A stretch of 64,000 bases of DNA from the NCBI GenBank assembly GCA_964635875.1, contig CAZWRK010000003.1:1-64000 (forward strand), in the 5' to 3' direction. This document shows positions 32,113 to 40,588 of this stretch, piece after piece. Both the position numbers and the translations under genes were made by a program. This DNA is from CAZWRK01 sp964635875 (lineage in GTDB: Bacteria; Pseudomonadota; Gammaproteobacteria; Burkholderiales; Aquaspirillaceae). Within the stretch, counting starts at the first letter, position 1. Every line of letters starts with the position of its first letter. Under the pieces are notes generated by a model. That model did not search any database and was not told where the DNA came from. It worked only from the letters and a program-made list of their open reading frames with translations.

Positions 32113-32268
32113 TTAGCTATCAAAACTGTTAGTAGCGTTAGGTTTGTCCGCCGACTTATCAGCAGTCTTTGCACGCTTGTCTTTGTCGTGCTTAGGCACT
32201 GCGGCAGCTGCTTTATCTAGCAGCGAATCGGGGCTCTTGTTTTCTGGTACTACATTTTCTTTTTCCAT
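32113..32268 (-). CDS. Small charged protein, 51 aa
   Basis: The ATG overlaps the upstream stop (TAATG) and GGAG precedes it by 9 nt. The product (MEKENVVPENKSPDSLLD, then a Lys/Asp/Ala-rich remainder) is highly charged and probably disordered. It ends 18 nt before the portal start. No family was recognised; a scaffold- or assembly-related role is only a guess from position. Confidence 0.6.
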   Translation of the reverse strand: MEKENVVPENKSPDSLLDKAAAAVPKHDKDKRAKTADKSADKPNATNSFDS

Positions 32269-33218
32269 TAGTAGTTCTCCATTGGCGGAACTACGAGCAG
32301 CATAAAGAATCTGAAGTTACCAAACCGAAACTCGGCACCGCATAAACGGCAATCGTACACTTGCGGCTGCTGGCCTTCAGAACCGATAACGGTTACATGA
32401 AAAACATTATCACCCATATCATTGGGTGCCCAGTACGGGTAGTCAAATCGCGAGTCGGCAATTAGCAGCAATACTGAGCCAGCGACAGCTACCCAATGAT
32501 AGTACGCGGTGTGACTGAATATTATTTGCGACCGATTAGGGTCTGTTGCGAAATCAACTCGTGTTCGAGGCGGTGCCGGTGTTACCGATAGGTTTGGAAT
32601 GCCAAGCGAACGGAAGGCATCGCTCGCCGCGTCTACCGGCGGGAACGAGGGTCTAGGCACTGCGCCGACAAACGGCGCTGGCTGCCTCACTTGTGGCATC
32701 GGAACTGGTGCAGGCATTGGTACAGGCATTGGTGGCGGTAACTGCGGCGGCGCCGGTTGTTCTGCGGCTGCTTTGCCCATTACTTGTGCAAGCATTGTGC
32801 TCATCAGATCGGTAAGCTGCTGCGGGCTTACTGCCAAGGTCTGCGATGGTTGCTGTTGTTCGATAACTGGTTGAGGTTGTACTTGTTCTTGCATTGGCGG
32901 CATCGCCGGTACGTTTCCGGTTTTAATGGTGGCAACAAGATTATTTAACTGCGGTAGGTTTTGAGTGTCTATCTCAACCGTCGGAGTTAATTGTTTGAAG
33001 TCTGTTTTGCCGTAGGAGACAATTTCTGCTTTCACAACGCCTTTAAATCTCTCGGCATTTTGCAGCAACGTTGAGCCACCAACGTGAGGAATTACTGTGC
33101 CGGGCCTATACCCGTCGGCACCACCGACTTTTAAATACGGAGTATAGTTGGCAACAGACAGTGCTTTGTCTTTTTCCTCATTTCCTGTGTTGTAGGCTGG
33201 TTTTAATTCAACAGTCAT
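32268..33218 (-). CDS. Probable virion protein with Pro-rich linker, 316 aa
   Basis: The first ~100 residues look globular, then a Gln/Pro/Met-rich linker (~105-205, e.g. PPQLPPPMPVPMPAPVPMP) leads to a C-terminal beta-rich domain with a CRLCGAEF knuckle. AAGGA precedes the ATG. It follows the terminator at 33283-33329, so it starts a unit that continues into the portal gene. No family was recognised. Confidence 0.6.
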   Translation of the reverse strand: MTVELKPAYNTGNEEKDKALSVANYTPYLKVGGADGYRPGTVIPHVGGSTLLQNAERFKGVVKAEIVSYGKTDFKQLTPTVEIDTQNLPQLNNLVATIKTGNVPAMPPMQEQVQPQPVIEQQQPSQTLAVSPQQLTDLMSTMLAQVMGKAAAEQPAPPQLPPPMPVPMPAPVPMPQVRQPAPFVGAVPRPSFPPVDAASDAFRSLGIPNLSVTPAPPRTRVDFATDPNRSQIIFSHTAYYHWVAVAGSVLLLIADSRFDYPYWAPNDMGDNVFHVTVIGSEGQQPQVYDCRLCGAEFRFGNFRFFMLLVVPPMENY

Positions 33219-33262
33219 AATTTCCTTTTTACTACGCTAAGGTAGGTGTTACGGGACAGTTA

Positions 33263-33268
33263 ATTATA
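33263..33268 (-). promoter_or_regulatory. TATAAT -10-like box upstream of the portal unit
   Basis: On the minus strand AGCTATAATTAACTG lies about 45 nt upstream of the 316-aa gene and directly after a terminator. No good -35 box was found at the usual distance, so the call is tentative. Confidence 0.35.
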
Positions 33269-33282
33269 GCTAATAAAAAAGG

Positions 33283-33329
33283 AAAAAAAAATCCTGGTGT
33301 TTGCGTTCACATGACAGCAAACACCAGGA
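33283..33329 (-). terminator. Strong Rho-independent terminator of the 513-aa gene
   Basis: TCCTGGTGTTTGC (33292-33304) and its exact complement (33317-33329) form a 13-bp stem followed on the minus strand by nine T (33283-33291). Confidence 0.93.
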
Positions 33330-33352
33330 CTAATTACTTTTCATTAGGCGAA

Positions 33353-34894
33353 TTAGGCTTTATTGCCTTTTCCGCCAGTGGTTTTTCGGCGACGTTTGTT
33401 ATACGACGCGCGAGCAGCCGCCAGACGTTTTCCAACGCGAATTTGGCTCGCATTGGATAGCACCAGATCGCCTAGCGATACCGTCTGGCCGGGGCTTAAC
33501 AGACGACCTGGGCAGACCGGAAATACTGTGATTTTTCCGTCTGATTTGGCGTCCGAAAAAGCCCAGCTTGGCAACCGAATGCTGAATCGGCCATCAGTCT
33601 TTGCTGCGTATTGCAGCAATGAATAGCAGTAAGTAGACGGTGCGTAAGCCATCCCATTACTGCCAATAGCGCGTTCAACAACAAACGTTGTAGCCACCCG
33701 CTTCAGTGCTTGCGGATCGTAAAGCCGCATTGCCGCTGCTTCACTTTCCACAACTGGAGCATAGGTTCCAACAGCTACGCGTTTGGTCAGTTTATGACCC
33801 ACCGCCACCGTCGTTTGCAACGTTGGCAGATACCGCATAGCCACTTTCTTTTCGCCAGTGTCGACGATAATTGTAACGCAGTTTTTGCTGCGTTGCACAT
33901 TCGTCACTACGCCGTCGACCAGCGAGGTTGGATGAGCCAGGCTCCCACCGGCTTTGATATCCGCCACGATATCCGGCCACATGGCCGACAAAACAATAGC
34001 AGCGGATTGCAACCCTTTGATGAGTTGCTTGCTGTGAAACCCGTACAGCAACTCGAACTGAGGAATTGCTGGCTGAGTTTGCGAAATCAGCGCTGACACT
34101 GCCTCCAGGTTTTGGAGCAGAGCATCGTTTACCGATACTTGCCCGTAGTCCCCAAATGGCGGCGTAGGCTTGCCACTCTTAACAGCGAGCCCGGTGGCAA
34201 TCATTTGCGGTGACGAACCTGGTGCCAGGTCTAGTACCGCCTCATGGTCGATCCAGACCTCTGGCGCCCAGTCCCAATGTTCATCGCTTACTACCGTAGC
34301 GAAGTCATCGGCGGGTGGTAGAAACTCTTGACGCGACGCATCGTACAGGAATTGCTGGCACCCTTCCGGCACGTCGGCACAACGGCACGCAATGATTTTT
34401 ACATGCGGCCAGACTTCCCGAGGCAAGCGGTAGGCTACGTGGTCACCTACCGAGTTCTCAGGGTTTATAATGATGTCGACAACGTCTCCGCGCCGTCGAA
34501 CTTTTAGTTTCCCCTTAATGATGGCGTTAAGGGGTCCGCGCAGTTCAAACGCAATTGCTTTCTGTCCTGGTAGGCAGGGCATTACGTCTGTTCTCAACTC
34601 TGCGTAGCGATTGACCATTAGATCAACCGCGCCATCGGCTTGCGGCGGCTCGATTTGCAATTCGCAAACTCGAACGCCTCCGTCGATAGATTCTACAGAG
34701 TACCATCGTAGTGCTGTCGGATCGACGACAGCTTTCGGTGTCAATTTGTCAAAGCGGTCTTTGACAAATAGACTAAAACCGCCTTCGAGTTGCCGGGTCA
34801 ACGTATCACGGAGCAAAACTAATTTTCGCTCCGCGTCCGATAAACCAACGCCAGTTTTCGGACAGCCTGCCGACAACACAAATGCTGGGTCCAT
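33353..34894 (-). CDS. Unknown 513-aa protein in its own transcription unit
   Basis: No family was recognised. The sequence alternates beta-rich segments (KLKVRRRGDVVDIIINPE; SLVDGVVTNVQRSKNCVTII) with few helices and ends in a basic tail (RASYNKRRRKTTGGKGNK). It is flanked by a CATAAT promoter with a long hairpin upstream and a 13-bp T9 terminator downstream, so it is expressed as a single gene. That design, next to the portal region, would fit an abundant structural protein, but this is inference; no capsid signature was seen. Confidence 0.6.
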   Translation of the reverse strand: MDPAFVLSAGCPKTGVGLSDAERKLVLLRDTLTRQLEGGFSLFVKDRFDKLTPKAVVDPTALRWYSVESIDGGVRVCELQIEPPQADGAVDLMVNRYAELRTDVMPCLPGQKAIAFELRGPLNAIIKGKLKVRRRGDVVDIIINPENSVGDHVAYRLPREVWPHVKIIACRCADVPEGCQQFLYDASRQEFLPPADDFATVVSDEHWDWAPEVWIDHEAVLDLAPGSSPQMIATGLAVKSGKPTPPFGDYGQVSVNDALLQNLEAVSALISQTQPAIPQFELLYGFHSKQLIKGLQSAAIVLSAMWPDIVADIKAGGSLAHPTSLVDGVVTNVQRSKNCVTIIVDTGEKKVAMRYLPTLQTTVAVGHKLTKRVAVGTYAPVVESEAAAMRLYDPQALKRVATTFVVERAIGSNGMAYAPSTYCYSLLQYAAKTDGRFSIRLPSWAFSDAKSDGKITVFPVCPGRLLSPGQTVSLGDLVLSNASQIRVGKRLAAARASYNKRRRKTTGGKGNKA

Positions 34895-34962
34895 CTAAAC
34901 TCACCTTCTTCCTTGCGAGGTAAAACTCTGCCGACTAACGCCAGTCAGCAGCCTATTCACTT

Positions 34963-34993
34963 ATTATGACACGGTAACGACTGCTTATTTATT
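34963..34993 (-). promoter_or_regulatory. Phage promoter motif, variant AATAAAT-N18-CATAAT (copy e)
   Basis: On the minus strand GTGTCATAATAAGTG (CATAAT at 34963-34968) has AATAAAT 18 nt upstream, which matches GCTAAAT at five of seven bases. It precedes the 513-aa gene by about 70 nt; the leader between them can form a CTGC/GCAG plus GACT/AGTC hairpin. Confidence 0.5.
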
Positions 34994-35007
34994 AGCAGTC
35001 GTTACCG
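34972..35007. repeat. 14-bp perfect inverted repeat overlapping a promoter
   Basis: CGGTAACGACTGCT (34972-34985) and its exact complement (34994-35007) flank an 8-nt loop that contains most of the upstream promoter box. No U-run follows, so it is either an operator or a terminator that relies on something else. Confidence 0.9.
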
Positions 35008-35033
35008 TTTATTGCTTACGTCACACTGCCAAA

Positions 35034-35900
35034 TTAACCGATGGCATCCGGTTCGCCAGTATACATTTCGTCAGGGAATTCGACGCCACCCATTTCGTCG
35101 ACGTCTTCCGCTGCCGAAAGAATATCCTCTAGTTCGCTGGACGAGACTTCATTATCGTCAGTGTCGTCCGTTTCCTCTTCTTCCTCAGTCTCGTCAACGA
35201 TTGACGATCCGCCTAGATAGCCGTCATTGTTGAACTCCGGCTCTAGCTTGAGTCTGGTAAGAGGATACAGTTCGCCAGTCTTTGGACTTTTTGCAAAGAC
35301 AAGCGGATATTGCGACACCGGCCAGATAGCCGAGGCTTCTGTGAGAATGCACTGCGTATCGTGCCACGGAAAGTCTTTCGGCAAGCCATTCACGTACGAC
35401 ATGAACTCAGCTTGAATTTCTTCCAGTGTCGAGTTCTTAATAACTGTTGAATCAAATTCGCCAGGTGGCAGCACGACCATTGTGAACAGAGTCTTTTTCT
35501 CTGCTTCAATCATTTTGGTTAGGTCGGTGCTTTGGACCACGCTGGGGGATTGCTGCACGGGCTGCAAGTCCGGCGACTGTGCGGGTTGCGGAGTCGGGGA
35601 TGCTGATACCGAGTTCGGCCAAGTAGTCGAGGGCGTCGGCTGCGTTGGAGAACTTTGCGGAAGTTGCTGGCTTGGCGCTGCCTGAATGCTCTGCGGAACC
35701 ACTTGCGGCTGCTGCGGCTGCATCTGCTGATTCAGTATCTGCTGAAGTTGCGCTTGCGTCAGCTGACCTGTCGCCATCATTTGCAGCAGGTCTTGGTTTA
35801 GCTGCATACCCTGCTGTGCTGGCTGCGAGATTTGCTGGGCGCTTTCCGGCAGGTTGTGCACTCGCAAAAGCTTTTTCTTCTTCTTTTTCTTGATCTTCAT
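35034..35900 (-). CDS. Gln/Pro-rich protein with acidic C-terminus, 288 aa
   Basis: The ATG at 35900 has AAGGAGG 8 nt upstream, the strongest ribosome site in this stretch; an in-frame ATG at 35981 lacks one. The product starts MKIKKKKKKKLLRVHN, has a Gln/Pro/Ser-rich region to ~130, then a globular part (TMVVLPPGEFDSTVIKNSTL) and an acidic end. The first 395 nt overlap the upstream 247-aa frame. No family was recognised. It ends just before the hairpin at 34972-35007. Confidence 0.6.
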   Translation of the reverse strand: MKIKKKKKKKLLRVHNLPESAQQISQPAQQGMQLNQDLLQMMATGQLTQAQLQQILNQQMQPQQPQVVPQSIQAAPSQQLPQSSPTQPTPSTTWPNSVSASPTPQPAQSPDLQPVQQSPSVVQSTDLTKMIEAEKKTLFTMVVLPPGEFDSTVIKNSTLEEIQAEFMSYVNGLPKDFPWHDTQCILTEASAIWPVSQYPLVFAKSPKTGELYPLTRLKLEPEFNNDGYLGGSSIVDETEEEEETDDTDDNEVSSSELEDILSAAEDVDEMGGVEFPDEMYTGEPDAIG

Positions 35901-36249
35901 TGTCCTGTCCCTCCTTTGTTCTTCCCTGTTCTGAAGAGCCTTCAAAAACGCCGGTGTGTCTGTCGTCATAAACGCGCTCACTTATGTCTTCATAGAGATA
36001 CGAAACAGAAACAGAAAACGTCATAGTTTCTATGCTGTTCTCTATCTGACGAGACAAAAGTCTAGATTCTATTCTCGGCGTGTCCACTAACCGATACTTG
36101 GGATTATCCCGTAGCCAAGAGTTTAGTTTGGCGATAGGACTTTTTGAGTTTGGCGACCAGTCCCAATCATCTTCCGTCAGCCGTTGCAGTTTTTCTATTG
36201 CCAGTACAAATCCGGCTTTAGCTTGCTGTGGAACAATTTTGTTACTCAT
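35506..36249 (-). CDS. Unknown protein with Ala-rich C-terminal half, 247 aa
   Basis: The ATG at 36249 overlaps the upstream stop (ATGAGTAA). The first ~120 residues look globular (AGFVLAIEKLQRLTEDDWDW). From ~117 onward the frame runs antiparallel to none but out of phase with the 288-aa gene for 395 nt; there it is Ala/Ser/Asp-rich and ends with AADALDYLAELGISIPDSAT, which looks like a real fold. No family was recognised. Whether the overlapped part is functional is open. Confidence 0.55.
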   Translation of the reverse strand: MSNKIVPQQAKAGFVLAIEKLQRLTEDDWDWSPNSKSPIAKLNSWLRDNPKYRLVDTPRIESRLLSRQIENSIETMTFSVSVSYLYEDISERVYDDRHTGVFEGSSEQGRTKEGQDNEDQEKEEEKAFASAQPAGKRPANLAASTAGYAAKPRPAANDGDRSADASATSADTESADAAAAAASGSAEHSGSAKPATSAKFSNAADALDYLAELGISIPDSATRTVAGLAARAAIPQRGPKHRPNQND

Positions 36250-36739
36250 CGTCATCCTCGTCATCGTCTTCTTCGTCAAACTCTTCGTCTAGTTCCTCGT
36301 CGTCGTCATCGTCATCATCCTCTTCTTCCTCTTCAACATCAGCGCTGGCAACTCGTATTTGCCCAGGTCGCGCCACAAGTGCTTCTACGAATTTGGGCGG
36401 CACATGGTTAATGTCTTTATCTAGCGACTTTAACTCTAGTTTGCCTGTAGTGCCGTTCATAAACAAAGCATATTCACTCACTACTACTTCGTGAGGTATG
36501 CCATGTTCATCTTCGATTATTCCGACTACGTGCGCAGTGAATACTGGCGCCTTACCTTTAGCTTTGCGAAACATCACAGGTACGTCTAACGCTTTTAGCG
36601 ATGACGTTTGATTTTTTCGCGTAGTGCCTGTAACGTGCAGAGTCGGAGCCCAATTTAGCTTAACGTGAGCGGAACATTTGACAACACTGCTGTCGTCATT
36701 GTCTTCTAAATCGTCAGCATCTGGCTCTCCATTGCTCAT
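36242..36739 (-). CDS. Unknown protein with very acidic tail, 165 aa
   Basis: The first ~130 residues form a probable beta-rich domain (SAHVKLNWAPTLHVTGTT; FTAHVVGIIEDEHGIPHEVV). The last 35 residues are nearly all Asp and Glu. It overlaps the preceding gene by 4 nt (ATGA) and the next by 8 nt. No family was recognised. Acidic tails of this sort occur in phage single-strand-binding and assembly proteins, but no further link is visible. Confidence 0.6.
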   Translation of the reverse strand: MSNGEPDADDLEDNDDSSVVKCSAHVKLNWAPTLHVTGTTRKNQTSSLKALDVPVMFRKAKGKAPVFTAHVVGIIEDEHGIPHEVVVSEYALFMNGTTGKLELKSLDKDINHVPPKFVEALVARPGQIRVASADVEEEEEDDDDDDDEELDEEFDEEDDDEDDDE

Positions 36740-37623
36740 GGTAGTAAGTCCTCATTTTCTACTGTTACGGTAACCTCAGGACACATACCGCGAACGTAAT
36801 TAACGCCGTATGGTTCATTAGACTTCTTGACTAACTCCGCTGCAACGGGGTCTAGGTAAGAAGCCTGGAATGAAAGCACTGGCGTTGCCTGCCTAGTAAA
36901 CTCAATCTTTTTCTGAGCGTCCTGAAATCGAAGTGCGACTATTTCTGAATCGCAGTAGGCCGGTGAGAACTCTTCCGGGAACCGAAGTGTTGTAGTTTGC
37001 TTGTTCGTTATGTGGTTGCGAACAACTCCTGCATACCATACAGGTACACGCTCAAACCATCGCACTTGTTGAAAATTATGCAATATAGCCGGATACTTTT
37101 CGGCGGAAACTCTGTTATCGGTATCGCAGTACTGACCGCTGACGGTGACGTTGGGAACTGTAGTTACACCCAGCTTTATTCTGTCGAATACGGCATTGGG
37201 TTTGTTGAGGTCGTCAATTGCCTTTGTCACCGCTACGGTAGTTAGCCACTGAATAAACTTCATTGTTGGCTCGCCTTTCGACAATGCCAGCAACGTGTAG
37301 TTTAATTCAAGGTTCTTAGCGTCTCTAGTTAATCCGGCGAATAGCGGCGTTGCCGGGAACAGCATCTTGTAAGCCGGAATAACACGGTTAGCATCCGTGA
37401 TTACTTTATCAGTGCTGCCGGTGTATAGCCCGAACAAATCTATATTTAGCAGTTCGGGTATAGCCAGCGTCACTAACTCATAGTCACTAGCTATATCGCC
37501 TAGAGACGTATTATCTGAAAACTTGGCTAACTTAATGTTAGGGTCGATTACTGCTCTTTGCGGTGCAGATATGCCTACTCTTACTGGTAGTAGCCCGGTA
37601 AAGGGGCCTAGTTTAAACGGCAC
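36736..37623 (-). CDS. Unknown protein, 295 aa
   Basis: Translation starts at GTG (37623). The sequence is mixed alpha/beta with few charged clusters (ELVTLAIPELLNIDLFGLYT; VPVWYAGVVRNHITNKQTTT). No family was recognised. It is in a tight operon: 4 nt after the upstream stop and overlapping the next gene by 4 nt. A virion protein is possible from its position in the block leading to the portal. Confidence 0.6.
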   Translation of the reverse strand: MPFKLGPFTGLLPVRVGISAPQRAVIDPNIKLAKFSDNTSLGDIASDYELVTLAIPELLNIDLFGLYTGSTDKVITDANRVIPAYKMLFPATPLFAGLTRDAKNLELNYTLLALSKGEPTMKFIQWLTTVAVTKAIDDLNKPNAVFDRIKLGVTTVPNVTVSGQYCDTDNRVSAEKYPAILHNFQQVRWFERVPVWYAGVVRNHITNKQTTTLRFPEEFSPAYCDSEIVALRFQDAQKKIEFTRQATPVLSFQASYLDPVAAELVKKSNEPYGVNYVRGMCPEVTVTVENEDLLP

Positions 37624-37627
37624 TATG

Positions 37628-38608
37628 TCACACTAATTCGACTACTCGAATTCCTGTTCTGTGTCCCGTCGCATGTTGCTTAATCGTGGAGATTAGCGCA
37701 GCATCTTCCGGGTTGACGAATACGCCTGCTACTGTTCTTTCTGAGGTACTGGCAACGTAGTTGTTGACAATGTTGATAGCGTGCTTAATTGAAGCACATG
37801 GGCGTTTAGCGGTACTGGCTGCTTTCGACTTTTTGTCTGCTCGCTTGACTAGCTCGCTGTGCTTTCTCGGCACCACTAGCCCAATAGATGAGATAAACGA
37901 AAAGAACTTTCGTTTACCATTAGCCGCTGAGCGTACTACATCACGCCAACCAGTTGCGGAGGTCGTCTTATGCATCCACTCGGAGCACGCCACTTTCATG
38001 ATGTCTTTTGACCGGTCATTGTCTTCTGGCAGAAAGTGATGGAACAGCAGCATCATATCTTTGCTAGCCACTGGCGTACCATCGGCATAAGTGTAATGCT
38101 CGGTGTCATACACCATGTCGATGATTGCTTTGTGCACGGTATTTGCTTCACCCACTAAAAGCAACAGTTCGCCTGGGCCGTGCACCACTAATTTTTCCGC
38201 CTCCTCTTTGGCAGATGGAATACGGACATGACAAAGCAATTTCTTGCTTTTCACGGCAGAAACCATTTCGGCAGTAGTCTGTTCGGATTGCAACCTAGAA
38301 ATCTCATCGGTGATAAAGTCACTGCCTAGAGTTTGTAGGTCGTCGCGCAAGCCTTCGAGGTCCAGGTTTGCGCCAGCTTTGGCCGCAGATACTCTCTGTG
38401 CTTCAACTAGCCAATCGAACAAAGCAGGTGACGCCGATTCTTGGGTCAGAACTCGGTGTAAAACTTGCTTCGACAACGCGGACAGCGACAGACCAACTCG
38501 TAACCCCTGTAGCGCATGACAAACAGACGCATCCTTAGTGAGGTTGAGTGCTTCTTGCCGTAGTGCAAGCTCTTGTTCTGGGCTGTGCGCGTAGTTGTTA
38601 GCGTCCAT
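37628..38608 (-). CDS. Unknown protein, 326 aa
   Basis: No family was recognised. The N-terminal half is helical (HALQGLRVGLSLSALSKQVL) and the C-terminal part has a basic stretch (RADKKSKAASTAKRP) followed by an alpha/beta end. It lies between a 98-aa helical gene (10-nt gap) and the 295-aa gene (4-nt gap). Confidence 0.6.
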   Translation of the reverse strand: MDANNYAHSPEQELALRQEALNLTKDASVCHALQGLRVGLSLSALSKQVLHRVLTQESASPALFDWLVEAQRVSAAKAGANLDLEGLRDDLQTLGSDFITDEISRLQSEQTTAEMVSAVKSKKLLCHVRIPSAKEEAEKLVVHGPGELLLLVGEANTVHKAIIDMVYDTEHYTYADGTPVASKDMMLLFHHFLPEDNDRSKDIMKVACSEWMHKTTSATGWRDVVRSAANGKRKFFSFISSIGLVVPRKHSELVKRADKKSKAASTAKRPCASIKHAINIVNNYVASTSERTVAGVFVNPEDAALISTIKQHATGHRTGIRVVELV

Positions 38609-38618
38609 ACTTCGATAC

Positions 38619-38915
38619 TTACTCCTCTTCTACACTTTCACTTGTAGCCAGTGCCTCTTTGTCGAGAAGCACATTAGCAATCCAAGTGTTGATATTTTGA
38701 TGAGGCACGCCGAGCGCAATTAGTGATTCTCTCACTAAGTCACGCAAAGATACCTCACGTCGTTTTTGTTTTTTGGCACTGTCGATAGCTGACAAAATCA
38801 GTCTAACTGTGCCAGACTCGAACACTGACTTCAGCGTTTTCTCAAGTTCCTTTCTGGCTGAAGTCTTTTTTTCTCCTTTTTCCTTGCTAGACTTTTTAAG
38901 TGCTAGTTTTGGCAT
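38619..38915 (-). CDS. Small basic helical protein, 98 aa
   Basis: A Lys-rich N-terminus (MPKLALKKSSKEKGEKK) leads to a helical body with LRDLVRESLIALGVPHQNIN and an acidic end. The shape could suit DNA binding, but no family was recognised. It follows the RuvC-like gene by 6 nt. Confidence 0.6.
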   Translation of the reverse strand: MPKLALKKSSKEKGEKKTSARKELEKTLKSVFESGTVRLILSAIDSAKKQKRREVSLRDLVRESLIALGVPHQNINTWIANVLLDKEALATSESVEEE

Positions 38916-38921
38916 TAGCTA

Positions 38922-39590
38922 CTACCTTGTGAAAATGAACTTAAACCGTTGCTTTCGCTTATTGGTTGCAGGCTTTTCAACATCTTGCCGTACCATTCGT
39001 TTCTGTTTCGCCAACGGGTACTTGACTTTTTCTTCTCGCCGCCTAATAAAGTCAGCGATCAAAACAGCCTCAGCTCTATCCGCATCTTTAGCTCTCGGCA
39101 GCGGCACCATAGGAAAAAGCTTTGAGCATATTTTGACCGATTCTTTTTTGTCGGCGCCGATAGCAACATACTTGGGTTTCCAGCTGATCGGACTGATTTC
39201 AATAATAGTCAGCCCGAGCAACTTAGCTATTGTTAGCCAAGTCGCATAGCCTTCGGCCATGCGTTGTATATTGCTCTTACTGTCATTAGGTCTAGCCCAC
39301 TGACGTTCTATACAGAACAGTACTTTGCATTTTTGTTTTTTGTTTGCCTTAGCAATCCAGTTGACTATTATGTCTCGCATAGCTTGCGGATCGTACTCGG
39401 TTTTGCGAGACACCTTGGGCTTACCGCTCTTTGTTTTTGCCCTTGGAAATTTGGTAACTGTAACTTTGACCGGCGTGCTAAACGACGTTGCAAACGTCTT
39501 ACGTTTTGCTCTATTGCTGAGCAAAAAAGCTATAGCGCCTTGCTTGCCTGGGTCTACACCTATGTACAGCGTGTTATGTAGCTCGCCCAC
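38922..39590 (-). CDS. RuvC-like Holliday-junction resolvase
   Basis: The 222-aa product begins at a GTG with GGAG 8 nt upstream. RNase-H-fold catalytic acids are in place: YIGVDPGKQGAIA (D13), FCIERQWARP (E95) and LPRAKDADRAEAVLIADF (D169/D171). This is the RuvC-type arrangement used by phages to resolve branched DNA before packaging. The C-terminus is basic. Its start overlaps the previous gene by 31 nt. The exact substrate preference cannot be read from sequence. Confidence 0.8.
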   Translation of the reverse strand: MGELHNTLYIGVDPGKQGAIAFLLSNRAKRKTFATSFSTPVKVTVTKFPRAKTKSGKPKVSRKTEYDPQAMRDIIVNWIAKANKKQKCKVLFCIERQWARPNDSKSNIQRMAEGYATWLTIAKLLGLTIIEISPISWKPKYVAIGADKKESVKICSKLFPMVPLPRAKDADRAEAVLIADFIRRREEKVKYPLAKQKRMVRQDVEKPATNKRKQRFKFIFTR

Positions 39591-40588
39591 TCTGGAATCT
39601 CCGGTAATAGATTATCGAGTGCGGCGCTGTCCATACACAAAGCTAGATATCTAGCTAGATGCATTTTGTTTGCTAACTCAAAGTCAAAGCTGCTTACATT
39701 GCAGTCTAAGCCACACTCAGCAGCTAAGAGTCTAACTCCGATGTCGCGACAAAGCAAGTCACTAAAAAATCTGTCTTGGTCATTCAACACGCTAGAAATG
39801 ACGTCGTCCAGACTTTGAAAGTCCTCTTTACTTACGTTTTGGTAGCCATCCGGCAACGCGGCGCGATTAAACTCGTCTGCGGCTTCGCAATAATTGCTGA
39901 TCGCTAATCGCGGATTATCAATTGCAGCGAAATACGGATTACGCGGCAAGTCTACTAAGGACTTAGAGTATCTGGCTCTGAATCTTTTGTAGTTATTTGC
40001 GCAGCTTATTACGTTAACCGCAAATAATGTTCTTGTTCGCGGGTGTCGTATTATGACCAAAATACCTTTACTGACTACCGAGACACCTACAATCTCCGCC
40101 ACCATTTCGTCGTCATCGCTGTCGCTCAGTAACGACTTAATCGCCGGGGAGTGATACTCCATCAGGATTCTGTCGATCTTAAACGAATTACCTGCCGCAA
40201 TTAGCCCTTCTAATCGTGGCACGTACAGAACGACGTGCATTACTGTTTCGTATGAATGGTTGTATACGGCGACTGAACCGCTCATATCCAAACGGTGAGT
40301 GTCCGGCGTCATATCCGGCGCTAATGATACAGAGTCACCGGCTGTTGCCGGTAGCTGTATCATAAAATATGACGTCAGGAACTCTTGCGTCGTTACAGGC
40401 TCGATTTCTTTGAGCTTGTCATTAATACGACGACGTAACTGTGAGTCTACGGTAGGGTCATCAAACTTCTTGCCGATAACTGCCTGCACTAACAAATCAG
40501 TTGCTAGCGACCTTGCCATGTTCAGCGCGACAACGGCGCCGGTTAGATTTGCCAACTGTCGTTTTTGCTGATATTGTTCCAGGCTCAT
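39560..40588 (-). CDS. Unknown protein, 342 aa
   Basis: The ATG at 40588 overlaps the upstream stop (ATGA) and has AAGGAA before it. No family was recognised. The sequence is mixed, with a beta-rich middle (SGSVAVYNHSYETVMHVVLY) and an acidic loop (SDSDDDEMVAEI). It lies between a DnaQ-type exonuclease and the RuvC-like gene, so a role in DNA metabolism is plausible by context only. Confidence 0.6.
   Translation of the reverse strand: MSLEQYQQKRQLANLTGAVVALNMARSLATDLLVQAVIGKKFDDPTVDSQLRRRINDKLKEIEPVTTQEFLTSYFMIQLPATAGDSVSLAPDMTPDTHRLDMSGSVAVYNHSYETVMHVVLYVPRLEGLIAAGNSFKIDRILMEYHSPAIKSLLSDSDDDEMVAEIVGVSVVSKGILVIIRHPRTRTLFAVNVISCANNYKRFRARYSKSLVDLPRNPYFAAIDNPRLAISNYCEAADEFNRAALPDGYQNVSKEDFQSLDDVISSVLNDQDRFFSDLLCRDIGVRLLAAECGLDCNVSSFDFELANKMHLARYLALCMDSAALDNLLPEIPEWASYITRCT

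Noticed and set aside
35870..35905. Possible programmed frameshift at an A-rich run joining the 247-aa and 288-aa frames
   Set aside because: The frames differ by +1, the run is not a canonical -1 slippery site, and the second frame has its own AAGGAGG and ATG.
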